Positions 26,775 through 36,155 of a stretch of DNA of 64,000 nt are shown piece after piece; the first letter of the stretch is position 1, and the number at the start of each line of letters is the position of its first letter. The notes under the pieces are model-generated. The model worked only from the letters and a program-made list of their open reading frames with translations, did no database searches and had not been told where the DNA came from. The stretch is from the NCBI GenBank assembly GCA_910577315.1, contig CAJTME010000002.1:186001-250000 (forward strand), in the 5' to 3' direction. The translations under genes were made by a program, and so were the position numbers. The DNA is from an uncultured Muribaculaceae bacterium. Lineage in GTDB: Bacteria; Bacteroidota; Bacteroidia; Bacteroidales; Muribaculaceae.

Positions 26775-27473
26775 TCAAAAATCAAATATATCGGTTTTAA
26801 GTGTCTTTAAATCAATCGTGAATAATCTGCCGTCAAGCAACTCGCCGAATCCACAGATGAGTTTTACGGCTTCCGCGGCCTGGATGGCGCCGACCACGCC
26901 TGGGACGGCGCCCAGCACGCCACGGACTGTGCGCGGCAGCCCGCACAGCCCCTCGCGGTCGTCGTAAAGGTCGGCATAGCGCCTGCCCCGCAGGTGGTTC
27001 ATCACGGCCACCTGCCCGGTGAACTCGCCTATGGAACCGTAAATCCATGGCTTGCCGAGTGCCGCACATGTGTCGTCAATCAGGTAGCGGGTCGGATAAT
27101 TGTCTGTGCAGTCCATTATCAGGTCAAACCGGCCCGCTGTCTCATTGGCGTTCGCCTCGGTTAACCCTTCCGGGAAGGTCTCGAACATCGTGTGGCCCGA
27201 CTGGGCGCTGAGCCTTTTTAGGGCGCAGTCCACTTTTTTAAGCCCTACCTCGGCCTCGGTGTAGAGCACCTGGCGCTGGAGGTTGCTGAGCGACACCGTG
27301 TCGGGGTCGGCGAGGCCGATTCTTCCAACTCCGGCGCCGGTGAGGTAGGTGGCGACTGCCGCTCCGAGGCCGCCTGCGCCGACTATCAGCACTGACGTGG
27401 CTCTGAGCTTGCGCTGACCTTCTTCGCCAATCTCGGCCAGCATTGTCTGTCTTGAGTATCTGTCGTCAGGCAT
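26775..27473 (-). CDS. thiF: ThiF/MoeB/HesA-type adenylyltransferase
   Basis: E1-like enzyme of 232 residues that adenylates the C-terminal glycine of ThiS. It shows RYSRQTMLAEIGEEGQ, the nucleotide loop VLIVGAGGLGAAVATYL, the LSNLQRQVLY arginine segment and DCTDNYPTRYLI. The zinc cysteines common in ThiF/MoeB are largely missing (only GLCGLP is present), as in shorter homologues. It overlaps thiH by 8 bp. Confidence 0.92.
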   Translation of the reverse strand: MPDDRYSRQTMLAEIGEEGQRKLRATSVLIVGAGGLGAAVATYLTGAGVGRIGLADPDTVSLSNLQRQVLYTEAEVGLKKVDCALKRLSAQSGHTMFETFPEGLTEANANETAGRFDLIMDCTDNYPTRYLIDDTCAALGKPWIYGSIGEFTGQVAVMNHLRGRRYADLYDDREGLCGLPRTVRGVLGAVPGVVGAIQAAEAVKLICGFGELLDGRLFTIDLKTLKTDIFDF

Positions 27474-28590
27474 AAATCATGGTGTCGAAACATTTGTCCC
27501 AGTCTTTCCACACCGTCTCGTAACCTTCGCGGCGTATTGCCTCGGCAACTTCTGCGGGCGTGCGGCTGTCGCTCACCGAGAATTGTTCGAGCGCCTGCGG
27601 ATATGTGTGGTATCCGCCCGGTTCTGTTTTTGAACCGGCGCTCATCGAGGTCACCCCGAGCGAGAGCATGCGGTCGCGGAACTCGGGCCGTTCTCGGGTC
27701 GAATACGATATGTCGACATCGTGGTCGAAGATGCGGAACGCGAAGGTGAGCTGGGCAAGCTCGCGGTCGCTCATCACTACATTTGGCTGGAAATGGCCCT
27801 CCGAGGGGCGCATCCGTGGAAAGTTGACGCTGAACTTGGTCTTCCAATAGCGTTTGCGCAGGTACCCGAGGTGCATCGCCATCATCGTTACGTCGGTGCG
27901 CCAGTCTTCCAGCCCTATCAGCACGCCCATGCCGATTTTATGGACTCCGGCCTGCCCCATGCGGTCATATCCGTTAAGGCGCCATTCGAAATTTGACTTC
28001 ATGCCGGCGGGGTGGTAGACTTTGTATCGGTCGCGGTGATAGGTCTCCTGAAAGCAGACAACACCGTTGAGCCCCGATTGGGTGAGGCGGTGATATTCTT
28101 CCGATTTCAGGGGCATGACCTCTATTGAAAGGTTATTGAAATACGGACGGCACACGCGCAGGGCGTTTTCCAGATACTCCACTCCTGCCACCTTTGGATT
28201 CTCGCCGGTGACAAGCAGCAGGTTGTCGAACGGGGCGAGCCGCTTGATGGCCTCGCACTCGTCCTTGATCTGCTCCGGGGTCAGTATGACCCTGCGCATC
28301 GGGTTGTGGCGGTTGAACCCGCAGTATACGCATGAGTTCGTGCACGAATTGGTTATATACATCGGCACGTACATGGATATTGTTTTGCCGAAACGGCTCA
28401 GGGTGTGCATGCGGCTGAGCGCGGCCATCTGTTCAAGATATGGTGCCGCCGCCGGCGATACCAGGGCCATGAAATCTTCAAGGTCCAGATGGGGTTTGCT
28501 CAGTGCGATTTCGACATCTGCCGCCGTTTTTGCCATTATGCGGGCGGTCGTGTCGTCCCAGCCGGTCTTTTCAAGTACTTCCGAAAACAT
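27466..28590 (-). CDS. thiH: 2-iminoacetate synthase ThiH
   Basis: Radical SAM tyrosine lyase of 374 residues producing dehydroglycine for the thiazole ring. The 4Fe-4S motif is CTNSCVYCGF (C-x3-C-x2-C), followed by RVILTPEQI and the ThiH-specific C-terminal region. Start: ATG at 28590, 5 bp after the thiG stop; an in-frame TTG at 28599 overlapping thiG is the alternative. Use of ThiH rather than ThiO fits an anaerobe. Confidence 0.95.
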   Translation of the reverse strand: MFSEVLEKTGWDDTTARIMAKTAADVEIALSKPHLDLEDFMALVSPAAAPYLEQMAALSRMHTLSRFGKTISMYVPMYITNSCTNSCVYCGFNRHNPMRRVILTPEQIKDECEAIKRLAPFDNLLLVTGENPKVAGVEYLENALRVCRPYFNNLSIEVMPLKSEEYHRLTQSGLNGVVCFQETYHRDRYKVYHPAGMKSNFEWRLNGYDRMGQAGVHKIGMGVLIGLEDWRTDVTMMAMHLGYLRKRYWKTKFSVNFPRMRPSEGHFQPNVVMSDRELAQLTFAFRIFDHDVDISYSTRERPEFRDRMLSLGVTSMSAGSKTEPGGYHTYPQALEQFSVSDSRTPAEVAEAIRREGYETVWKDWDKCFDTMIYA

Positions 28591-28595
28591 GGCGT

Positions 28596-29363
28596 TCAAT
28601 CAAGAAATGAGGTCAACGGACTGCTTGCGACGGCCATGCGGCTGCGCGCGCCCAGTCCACATTCATAGGCCTGGCGCCCGGCGATTACGGCCATGCGGAA
28701 TGAATCTGCCATGCCCACCGGGTCGCCCGCCACAGCTATGGCGGTGTTGACAAGCACGGCATCCGCGCCCATCTCCATCGCTTCGGCGGCATGGCTGGGC
28801 GCCCCGAGCCCGGCGTCAATCACCACCGGCACGCGGCTTTCCTCGATGATTATTTCAAGAAGGTCGCGGGTTACGATGCCTTTGTTGGTTCCTATCGGCG
28901 CGCCGAGGGGCATGACGGCGGCGGTTCCGACATCTTCAAGCCGCTTGCACAGCACCGGGTCGGGCTGAATGTAGGGCAGCACGATAAATCCCATTTTCGC
29001 CAGTTCCTCGGTGGCTTTCAGTGTCTCGACGGGGTCGGGCAGAAGGTATTTTGGGTCGGGGTGAATCTCGAGTTTGATGAAATCGGTGCCGAACGCCTCG
29101 CGTGCGAGCTGGGCGGCCAGCACGGCCTCTTTGGCATCGCGCACTCCCGAGGTGTTGGGCAGCAGGCAGATGTTTTCGCCTGTCACGTGGCGCAGCATGT
29201 CGTCGGCGGGATTTTCCACGTCTATCCGTTTTAGCGCGACGGTCACCATCTCGCTTTGCGATGCCTTGATGGCCTCGGCCATCACTTCGTTCGACCGGAA
29301 CTTACCGGTGCCTACAAACAGGCGCGATGAAAACTCGCGTCCGCCTATTGTCAGTTTATCCAT
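28596..29363 (-). CDS. thiG: Thiazole synthase
   Basis: 255-residue TIM-barrel enzyme joining DXP, the ThiS thiocarboxylate and dehydroglycine. N-terminus [20 protein letters not shown], the Schiff-base lysine in [26 protein letters not shown] and [20 protein letters not shown] are all present. The frame is open 59 codons upstream but that part lies inside thiE and is Arg-rich, so ATG 29363 is chosen; it overlaps thiE by 13 bp. Confidence 0.96.
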   Translation of the reverse strand: MDKLTIGGREFSSRLFVGTGKFRSNEVMAEAIKASQSEMVTVALKRIDVENPADDMLRHVTGENICLLPNTSGVRDAKEAVLAAQLAREAFGTDFIKLEIHPDPKYLLPDPVETLKATEELAKMGFIVLPYIQPDPVLCKRLEDVGTAAVMPLGAPIGTNKGIVTRDLLEIIIEESRVPVVIDAGLGAPSHAAEAMEMGADAVLVNTAIAVAGDPVGMADSFRMAVIAGRQAYECGLGARSRMAVASSPLTSFLD

Positions 29364-29995
29364 GACGTATGATTGAGTTGGTTTATTATTTCGCTTGTTG
29401 CGGCAATCCTGTCGGCGGCGTTGAGTATCGCGCCTGAAACGGCCACGCCATCTGCGCCGGCGTCCATGATGCCGGTGATGTCGGATGCTGTGATTCCGCC
29501 TATTGCCACCACCGGCGCTGTTATGCCCTCGCGGCGGCATTGAGCCAGTATCGAACGGTAGCCGTCCAGCCCCAGCACGGGGCTCAGGTTCTTCTTTGTG
29601 GTTGTGAAGCGGAAAGGTCCGAGGCCGATGTAATCGGCTCCGAGACGCGCGGCGTGGCGTATGTCGTCGATGGTGTTGGCTGTCGCTCCTATGATTTTTC
29701 CGTGGCCGAGGATTTTTCTGGCCTCATCCACGGGCATGTCGTTCTTGCCGAGATGTACGCCGTCGGCGTTGAAGGCTTCCACCGCCGCCACATTGTCGTC
29801 GATGATGAATGTGGCTCCGAATTGTCGGCAGAGAGGGGCTATGGCTTCGGCGGCTTCGGCGAGCGCGCTGTCGGGCATGTCTTTCATCCTCAGCTGTATC
29901 CATCGGCAACCTCCGGCGAGTGCGTCGGTGGCGCCGGCTATGTGTTGGGCCGCTGTGCTGCCCGCCGTTATTAATTGAAGCTGAAAGTTTTTCAT
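29351..29995 (-). CDS. thiE: Thiamine-phosphate synthase
   Basis: 214-residue TIM-barrel enzyme joining HMP-PP and thiazole phosphate. Family residues: the WIQLRMKDM pyrophosphate segment, [22 protein letters not shown], and [11 protein letters not shown] with [11 protein letters not shown]. The chosen ATG overlaps the stop of the upstream gene (ATGA). This copy has the complete active-site set, so it is probably the true ThiE, in contrast to the paralogue preceding it. Confidence 0.95.
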   Translation of the reverse strand: MKNFQLQLITAGSTAAQHIAGATDALAGGCRWIQLRMKDMPDSALAEAAEAIAPLCRQFGATFIIDDNVAAVEAFNADGVHLGKNDMPVDEARKILGHGKIIGATANTIDDIRHAARLGADYIGLGPFRFTTTKKNLSPVLGLDGYRSILAQCRREGITAPVVAIGGITASDITGIMDAGADGVAVSGAILNAADRIAATSEIINQLNHTSWIN

Positions 29996-30567
29996 AGACA
30001 TTCTTTTAAATCTGACAGAAAACGCTGAATTGAGGAGGCTCCCCACGCCGCTCCGAGCATGGCCGCGCCCTCAAAGCCCCAGTCGGCCAGCAGCGGAAGC
30101 CTGTTGGGCTTCACTCCGCCCAAGGCGTATGTCGTGCCGTCAATCAGCCCGTCGGCCACGGCTTGCCTGAGCATGGCCGGCGTGAAATTGCTGCGGTAGC
30201 CTTGTTTGGAGATGCTGTCGAAAATTGGACTTAGAAAACGGTAGTCGCACGGCGCTCCCTGCAACTCGGCGATGGAATGGCACGACCGGCTCACAATCCC
30301 GCTGAACCCCTCTGGTACCGATGGGTTGCGGCTGTTGAGGTGTATTCCGCCGATATTCAGCTCGGAAGCCAGTCCGTGATGGTCGTGGAGCGATAGAAGG
30401 GGATGTAAGTCTGCGGGGATGAGATTCAGTAGCAGGCGCATGGCGTCGGCGCTCCACAACGGCTTGCGGATGTGGACGCGCTCAATCATGCCGGACTCCA
30501 GCAGGCCGACAATCTTTCCGGCTTCGTCCTTGACAAAGCCGGGCTCGGTGACAATCACGATTTTCAT
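29992..30567 (-). CDS. tenI: TenI/ThiE-like paralogue
   Basis: 191-residue TIM-barrel protein of the ThiE/TenI family. GGIHLNSRNP, YRFLSPIFDSISKQGY and YALGGVKPNRL are TenI-like. The QLRxK pyrophosphate motif of ThiE is replaced by RVHIRKPLW, so it is more likely a TenI thiazole tautomerase or regulator than a second synthase. Translationally coupled to thiS upstream and thiE downstream by ATGA overlaps. Confidence 0.85.
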   Translation of the reverse strand: MKIVIVTEPGFVKDEAGKIVGLLESGMIERVHIRKPLWSADAMRLLLNLIPADLHPLLSLHDHHGLASELNIGGIHLNSRNPSVPEGFSGIVSRSCHSIAELQGAPCDYRFLSPIFDSISKQGYRSNFTPAMLRQAVADGLIDGTTYALGGVKPNRLPLLADWGFEGAAMLGAAWGASSIQRFLSDLKECL

Positions 30568-30764
30568 CCCCCGCAGACTGCGCTGATTACTGTGATTTCC
30601 ATTCCGTCGGCAAGCTGGGTGGTGGTCCAGTCGGCCCGGCGGATTACCCGGTTGCCTATGGCGGCGGCTATGCCGGGTGCGGTCATTTCAGCGTGTGCGA
30701 GAGCGTCGGCGAGGGTAGGGGCCCCGTCGAGCGTAAATTCTTTCTTATTGATGTAGATTTTCAT
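30564..30764 (-). CDS. thiS: Sulfur carrier protein ThiS
   Basis: 66-residue ubiquitin-like protein starting MKIYINKKEFTLDGAPTLAD and ending in the obligatory Gly-Gly (ISAVCGG), the site of adenylation by ThiF and thiocarboxylation. First gene of the thiamin operon, 7 bp downstream of a TPP riboswitch whose 3' end includes its ribosome-binding region. Overlaps the next gene by 4 bp. Confidence 0.96.
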   Translation of the reverse strand: MKIYINKKEFTLDGAPTLADALAHAEMTAPGIAAAIGNRVIRRADWTTTQLADGMEITVISAVCGG

Positions 30765-30770
30765 AAAAAT

Positions 30771-30843
30771 ATCCTTTCGGCGGTACTAACCGCATCAAGT
30801 TCAGAGGGTCTGATCTCAGCCGCCGAGGCGGCACCCCTTGTGT
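30771..30843 (-). promoter_or_regulatory. TPP riboswitch (THI element)
   Basis: Minus-strand RNA contains the conserved blocks ggggtgcc, ctgagat, accctctgaacttgat and ggttagtaccg in the right order and spacing for a TPP-sensing THI box. Its 3' part (gccgaaaggat) runs into the thiS ribosome-binding region with only about 7 nt left before ATG, so control is probably at translation initiation. TPP binding would shut the nine-gene thiamin operon. Confidence 0.95.
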
Positions 30844-30851
30844 TTTCGCCG

Positions 30852-30882
30852 CAAATTTAAATCATTTATCCGTATAATCCAA
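30852..30882 (-). promoter_or_regulatory. Promoter of the thiamin operon
   Basis: Minus-strand TAAATTTG (30852-30859) with TTG (30880-30882) 20 bp upstream. Transcription would start a few bases before the riboswitch. Confidence 0.65.
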
Positions 30883-30937
30883 ATTTATCGCCATGTAAAA
30901 TACCATAAAATTGTCGTTATTGTTGACAAACTTATTT

Positions 30938-30968
30938 TTGCCAGTTCGGGAAAAAGTTCGTACCTTTG
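30938..30968 (+). promoter_or_regulatory. Promoter of gyrA
   Basis: TTG (30938-30940) and TACCTTTG (30961-30968) spaced 20 bp, giving a leader of about 60 nt before the gyrA ATG. Confidence 0.65.
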
Positions 30969-31033
30969 CTTGATATTTTGCGGCGGCGCGCTTCACGCGC
31001 CATGCAAAGCAGATTTATAACATATTTCTTTAC

Positions 31034-33610
31034 ATGGAAGAAGATCGTATATTTAAAATCAATATCGAAAACGAGATGAAGACCGCATACATCGACTACA
31101 GTATGTCGGTTATCGTCTCGCGTGCCCTCCCCGATGTGCGCGACGGCATGAAACCCGTCCATCGCCGCGTGCTTTTCGGCATGAACGAGATGGGTAACAC
31201 ATCAGACAAGCCCCACAAGAAATCGGCGAACTGCGTCGGCGAGGTAATGGGTAAATACCATCCTCATGGCGACTCGTCAATCTACGGTACCGTTGTCCGC
31301 ATGGCCCAGGACTGGAGCCTCCGCTACACCCTTGTGGATGGCCACGGCAACTTCGGCTCGATCGACGGTGACGGCCCCGCCGCCATGCGTTACACCGAGG
31401 TGCGCCTTGCCAAAATGGGCGAGGAGATGCTCCGCGACCTCGATTCGGATACGGTCGACTTCCAGCCCAACTACGACAACTCCAAGCGCGAGCCTACCGT
31501 GCTGCCCACCCGTTTCCCCAACCTTCTGGTGAACGGCGCTTCGGGCATTGCCGTGGGTATGGCCACCAACATGCCTCCCCACAACCTCACCGAGTCAATC
31601 AACGCCTCCATCGCCGTGCTTGAAAACCCCGACATCGAGGTTGACGAACTCATCAAGATTATCCCTGCTCCCGACTTCCCCACCGGCGGTACCATCTATG
31701 GCTACGCCGGCGTACGCGAAGCCTACGAGACCGGCCGCGGCCGCGTGGTTATCCGTGCCAAGGCTTCCATCGAGTCCGAAGCCAACCACGAGGTTATAGT
31801 AATCCACGAGATTCCCTACGGCGTCAACCGTGCCGAACTCATTAAATATATAGCCGACCTCGTTTCGGACAAAAAGCTCGATGGCATCGCCGACATAAAC
31901 GACGAATCTGACGGCGACGGAATGCGCATCGTCATAAAGCTCAAATCCGACGCAAATTCCAACGTGGTGCTCAACAAGCTCTACAAGATGACCCAGATGC
32001 AGTCGTCGTTTGCCGTCAACAACGTAGCCCTTGTCAACGGCCGTCCCAAACTGCTGTCGCTCAAGGAGATTCTCACCGCGTTTGTTGACCACCGCCACGA
32101 GGTCGTGATTCGCCGCACCCGTTTCAAACTTGGCAAAGCCCGCGAACGCGCCCATATTCTCGAAGGTCTCATCATCGCCTCCGACCATATCGACGAAGTA
32201 ATCCAGATTATCCGCAGCACCCCCCGCGACGAAGACCCCCGTCAGCGCCTGATGGAACGTTTCGGCCTTTCCGAAGCCCAGGCCCAGGCCGTGGTCGACA
32301 TGCAGCTCAAGCGCCTCTCCGGCCTCGAGCAGGACAAACTCCACGCCGCCTACAAGGAGGTCGAGGAAGAAATCGCCGGCTATGAGCTGATTCTCAGCGA
32401 CGAAAACGTCTGCCGCAACGTCATCAAGGCCGAGCTCGAGGAAATCCGCGACACTTATGGCGACGAGCGCAAGACCGACATCGACTACAAGGGTGGCTCG
32501 TTCAACGCCGAGGCATTCTTCCCCGACGACGACGTGGTGATCACCATCTCCCACCTCGGCTACATCAAGCGCACCCAGCTCAGCGAATACCGCGCCCAAA
32601 ACCGCGGCGGCGTAGGCTCGCGCGGCTCCAAGACCCGCGAGGAAGACTTCATCGAGCACGTTTACACAGCCTCGATGCACTGTTCAATCCTCTTCTTCAC
32701 CGACAAGGGCCTCGTCTACAAGCTCAAGGTCTACGAGCTCCCCGAACGCGGCAAGGCAGACAAGGGTCGCGCCCTCCAGAACCTCCTCAGCATCGAACCC
32801 GGCGACAAGGTGCGCGCCATCATCGCCTGCAAGAACCTCGAGGATCCTGAATTTGCCGGCTCGCACTACCTCGTGTTCGCAACCAAGGGCGGCATCGTCA
32901 AGAAAACGGCCCTCAGCGAATACTCGCGTGTCCTCGCCAAGGGCAAGAAGGCCATCCTCATCCGCGAGGGCGACTCGCTCATCGGCGTCACCCTCACCGA
33001 CGACAACTCCGACATCCTTCTGGCCGCCCGCAAAGGCAAGGCCAACCGCTTCCGCACCTCCTCGCTCCGCGCCATGGGCCGTGTGTCGACCGGTGTCCGC
33101 GGCATGCGCCTCACCGGCGACAACGAGGTTGTCGGCATGATAACGATGGAACCCGACTCGCCCAACACCGTTCTCGTCGTTTCTGAAAACGGCTTCGGCA
33201 AGCGCACCGACCTCGACGCCTACCGCCTCACATCGCGCGGCTCGATGGGCGTCAAGACAATCAACGTCACCGAGCGCACCGGCGAACTCGTCGCCTTCGA
33301 GAGCGTCAATGACGACAACGACCTCATCATCATCAACCGCTCGGGCATCCTCATCCGCATCCGTGTGGCCGACATCAAGGTTGCCGGTCGCGCCACCCAG
33401 GGCGTACGCCTCATCAACCTCGACAAGCGCGGCGACGAAATCGCTTCGGTTTGCGCCGTACCCACCGACCCCGAGGAAGACGTCCAGGGCATCGACGGCG
33501 AGGAACTTCCTGAACTCGACCTCAACAACGAGGCCGATGAAGACGTTGAAATAGAAGGCGACGCCGAAATCGACGATGAAGACGGCGACACTACCGACGA
33601 AAAAGAATAA
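31034..33610 (+). CDS. gyrA: DNA gyrase subunit A
   Basis: 858-residue DNA breakage-reunion subunit of gyrase. N-terminus with [17 protein letters not shown], quinolone region [13 protein letters not shown] (74-86), catalytic Tyr120 in AAMRYTE, and six C-terminal beta-pinwheel blades. The GyrA box reads QNRGGVG, a relaxed form of QRRGGKG, supporting GyrA rather than ParC. Position 85, equivalent to E. coli Asp87, is Gly; Ser81 matches Ser83. It ends in a very acidic tail (about 812-858). gyrB is not in the window. Confidence 0.96.
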   Translation: MEEDRIFKINIENEMKTAYIDYSMSVIVSRALPDVRDGMKPVHRRVLFGMNEMGNTSDKPHKKSANCVGEVMGKYHPHGDSSIYGTVVRMAQDWSLRYTLVDGHGNFGSIDGDGPAAMRYTEVRLAKMGEEMLRDLDSDTVDFQPNYDNSKREPTVLPTRFPNLLVNGASGIAVGMATNMPPHNLTESINASIAVLENPDIEVDELIKIIPAPDFPTGGTIYGYAGVREAYETGRGRVVIRAKASIESEANHEVIVIHEIPYGVNRAELIKYIADLVSDKKLDGIADINDESDGDGMRIVIKLKSDANSNVVLNKLYKMTQMQSSFAVNNVALVNGRPKLLSLKEILTAFVDHRHEVVIRRTRFKLGKARERAHILEGLIIASDHIDEVIQIIRSTPRDEDPRQRLMERFGLSEAQAQAVVDMQLKRLSGLEQDKLHAAYKEVEEEIAGYELILSDENVCRNVIKAELEEIRDTYGDERKTDIDYKGGSFNAEAFFPDDDVVITISHLGYIKRTQLSEYRAQNRGGVGSRGSKTREEDFIEHVYTASMHCSILFFTDKGLVYKLKVYELPERGKADKGRALQNLLSIEPGDKVRAIIACKNLEDPEFAGSHYLVFATKGGIVKKTALSEYSRVLAKGKKAILIREGDSLIGVTLTDDNSDILLAARKGKANRFRTSSLRAMGRVSTGVRGMRLTGDNEVVGMITMEPDSPNTVLVVSENGFGKRTDLDAYRLTSRGSMGVKTINVTERTGELVAFESVNDDNDLIIINRSGILIRIRVADIKVAGRATQGVRLINLDKRGDEIASVCAVPTDPEEDVQGIDGEELPELDLNNEADEDVEIEGDAEIDDEDGDTTDEKE

Positions 33611-33639
33611 TTTAACTTTCAATCCATATCAAACAACTC

Positions 33640-34869
33640 ATGAAAAAACATCTCGTAATCGCCCTCGCAGCCCTCTTTGCAGGCTCGATGGCTGCCTCCG
33701 CGCAGATGCAGGTGCTCAAGGATGCCGAGCGTGCCCAGAAATCAGGCAAGGCTCCCTCGGAAGTGGTAAACATCATCACTCCCGCATTCTCCGACCCTGA
33801 AACCGCCACTCTGGCACAGACCTACTACATCCCCGGCAAGGCCATGTTCGGCGAATTTGACCAGCTGTTCGGCTACAAGCAGTTCAACAAACTCCCCGAA
33901 AACGGCGACAAGAAGATGGCCGACGACCTTCTCGAAGGCTATGTCTACTACATGAAGGCCCTCCCCCTCGACACCGTGACCGATGCCAAGGGCAAAGTCA
34001 AGACCAAATACTCCAAAGACATTGTAAACACCATCACCGGCCACGCCGCCGACTACAACAACGCCGCCCTCACCTACTGGGAACTGAAAGAGTTCGCCAA
34101 TGCCTATCGCGCTTGGGACATCTTCCTCGGCATGTATGAGACCGAACCCTTCGCCAAGCAGCTCGAAAAGAGCGCTCCCGCCGACACCGTCATCGGTGAA
34201 GTCTACTACAACCAGGCTCTCGCCGCATGGCAGGCCGACTCCCTCGCCAACGCCCTCGGCTCGTTCACCAAGGCAAAGGCAAAAGGCTACAACAAAAAGC
34301 AGCTCTACGACTACGCTATCGCCGTTGCCTCAAACCTCGGCGACCAGAACGCCGTTTATGACTGGGCAACAGCCGGTCAGGCTCTCTATGGCAAGGAAGA
34401 ACCTTCTTACCTCGGCTATATCATCAACACCTACCTCCAGAACAAAGATTTCGATAAAGCCTTCTCAATCGTCGACGAAGCCATCGCCAACGATCCTTCC
34501 AACCCCCAGTATTACTTCGTGAAGGGTGTCCTTTACGATAATCAGGACAAGAAAGCCGAAGCCAAGGCCATGTTCAAGAAATCCATTGACCTCAACCCCG
34601 AATTTGTTCAGGGTCTCACCCAGTATGGTGCTGCACTTTGCCAGGAAGCCTACAAGCTGAGCGACGAAGCTCCCACCACCGCCGCCGAATCACAGGCATA
34701 CTTTGACAGCAAAATCAAGCCCCTCTTCCAGGAGGCTGCCCAGATTCTCGAAAAAGCCTGGAACATCGACAACAACAATACCGAAGCTCTCCGCTACCTC
34801 GACAACATCTACTACAACCTCAAGGATGAGAAGATGCAGGAAGACGTGAAAGCACGCCAGCTTCAGTAA
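33640..34869 (+). CDS. Exported tetratricopeptide repeat protein
   Basis: 409 residues with the signal peptide MKKHLVIALAALFAGSMAAS followed by AQMQV, then helical TPR-like repeats (for example GEVYYNQALAAWQADSLANA, DPSNPQYYFVKGVLYDNQDK and KSIDLNPEFVQGLTQYG). Periplasmic scaffold, partner unknown. It starts 29 bp after gyrA, so it could share its transcript, and ends at a strong bidirectional terminator. Similar TPR proteins next to gyrA are known to me from Bacteroidales. Confidence 0.88.
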   Translation: MKKHLVIALAALFAGSMAASAQMQVLKDAERAQKSGKAPSEVVNIITPAFSDPETATLAQTYYIPGKAMFGEFDQLFGYKQFNKLPENGDKKMADDLLEGYVYYMKALPLDTVTDAKGKVKTKYSKDIVNTITGHAADYNNAALTYWELKEFANAYRAWDIFLGMYETEPFAKQLEKSAPADTVIGEVYYNQALAAWQADSLANALGSFTKAKAKGYNKKQLYDYAIAVASNLGDQNAVYDWATAGQALYGKEEPSYLGYIINTYLQNKDFDKAFSIVDEAIANDPSNPQYYFVKGVLYDNQDKKAEAKAMFKKSIDLNPEFVQGLTQYGAALCQEAYKLSDEAPTTAAESQAYFDSKIKPLFQEAAQILEKAWNIDNNNTEALRYLDNIYYNLKDEKMQEDVKARQLQ

Positions 34870-34884
34870 ACATCCCGATACGTT

Positions 34885-34926
34885 AAAAAATCACGGCGAG
34901 TGGCACTTCACCCGCCGTGATTTTTT
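34885..34926. terminator. Bidirectional terminator
   Basis: Stem aaaaaatcacggcg / cgccgtgatttttt (34885-34898 / 34913-34926), with A and T runs on its flanks so it can end both the TPR gene and the convergent SGNH hydrolase gene. Confidence 0.9.
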
Positions 34927-34938
34927 ATGTTTTGTCCC

Positions 34939-36021
34939 TTATCGCAGGATGGCTTCAAGCTTGCGTTGCATGGCTTCGGCAAACTGAGAGAAGCCCAGAT
35001 CAGTCAGATGATAATTGTCAACAGAGCTCTCGACGCCTATTCCCAGTTCGTCGGAGGACATATAATGCAGGTTGGAGTCAGTCTTCCTCAGCTCATCGTA
35101 AATTTTGCGGCAGATCCTGTTTTTCTCGCGCAACGTGGAATCGACCTCCCGGTTGAAGCGGTGGGCCGGAAACATTGGGCTTTCGACGAGCAGAATGGGC
35201 GCTGCCGGATGCTTCTCGCGCAAGATGGCGACGAACGCTGCGAGTTTTTCGTCAAGAAGTTGAGCTGTGCAGTTTGGCAGTGGGTCGATGACAAACACCG
35301 ATGCATCGGCCGACGCCATCACCCGGGCTATTTCAGGGTCGAGGCGGGCATTGCCGCTGAACCCGAGATTCACCACCTCGCGGTTGAACATCCTTTCCAA
35401 AATTGACGTGTGGGCCATCCCTGGACGGTTCGCGCATCCTCCCTGCAGTATGCTTGTGCCGTACATTACCATGGGCTTCTCACGCTTGGGCAGATTTATT
35501 TCCGGTGGCAGCACCCTCGCGGCCGAGTCCGTGAGGATGTATATGGAATCCACCCCGTCGTAAAGCGGCAGATACAGCATGTACTCACGCATTTTTGGCT
35601 CCATATCCTCCATTATCATGGCCGATGTGGTTTTTGAGCTCAGCGATGGCCGGCCTGACGCGACTGTTGTCCATGTCGAGTCTTCTTGAAGCACATATAG
35701 GTCGAGCCCGCGTATTCCTGTGGGAGTCATGTGGTTCATGTTGAAGCGGTTGAGGGCGGTCCATCGTGCGCCTATGGCCGATGCGTCCGACGAGAACCGT
35801 ATGGCCAGCCCTGCGGAATTTAATCCCAGGTTCCATAATTCGTCCCGTATGGTGCCGTGCAATGAATCGGGAAGCCTCGAATATGCTTTCTCGGCATCCG
35901 GCGCAAGAGTGCCCAGCAGTGGCAGCTGGGATGCGTCGTGGCTGATCATATCCGAGGTCTTTATGGCGGCAGTGCTTGCAGATATGGCAGCGATGCCGGC
36001 CAGTAACAATAGTCGTCTCAT
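34939..36021 (-). CDS. Secreted SGNH/GDSL hydrolase
   Basis: 360 residues. Signal peptide MRRLLLLAGIAAISASTA; an N-terminal beta domain (about 70-170); then an SGNH esterase domain with the nucleophile in MYGTSILQGG, the Gly/Asn positions in NLGFSGNARLD and the Asp-His pair in DNYHLTDLGF. Such enzymes deacetylate glycans or cleave other esters in the periplasm or at the surface; this one has no polysaccharide-utilisation genes beside it. Start at 36021 chosen for the signal peptide. Confidence 0.88.
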   Translation of the reverse strand: MRRLLLLAGIAAISASTAAIKTSDMISHDASQLPLLGTLAPDAEKAYSRLPDSLHGTIRDELWNLGLNSAGLAIRFSSDASAIGARWTALNRFNMNHMTPTGIRGLDLYVLQEDSTWTTVASGRPSLSSKTTSAMIMEDMEPKMREYMLYLPLYDGVDSIYILTDSAARVLPPEINLPKREKPMVMYGTSILQGGCANRPGMAHTSILERMFNREVVNLGFSGNARLDPEIARVMASADASVFVIDPLPNCTAQLLDEKLAAFVAILREKHPAAPILLVESPMFPAHRFNREVDSTLREKNRICRKIYDELRKTDSNLHYMSSDELGIGVESSVDNYHLTDLGFSQFAEAMQRKLEAILR

Positions 36022-36063
36022 AGTTGCTGTGGGTTTTAGGCGATTGTTGAGTGGTTTAACGCT

Positions 36064-36133
36064 GCAAAGATACATTTTTTTCGATAAATGCGGCTGATAA
36101 ATTTTGCAGTTTCGCTGATTCATAGTACTTTTG
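36064..36133. promoter_or_regulatory. Divergent promoters, SGNH hydrolase and nfo
   Basis: Minus-strand TATCTTTG (36064-36071) faces the hydrolase gene. Plus-strand TTG (36104-36106) and TACTTTTG (36126-36133), 19 bp apart, face nfo. Confidence 0.6.
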
Positions 36134-36155
36134 TAGGCTAAATTTCTTTAAGTGC

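Noticed and set aside
29364..29540. Longer thiG starting at 29540
   Set aside because: The extra 59 codons lie inside thiE and give an Arg/His-rich peptide unlike any ThiG; ATG 29363 matches the family.
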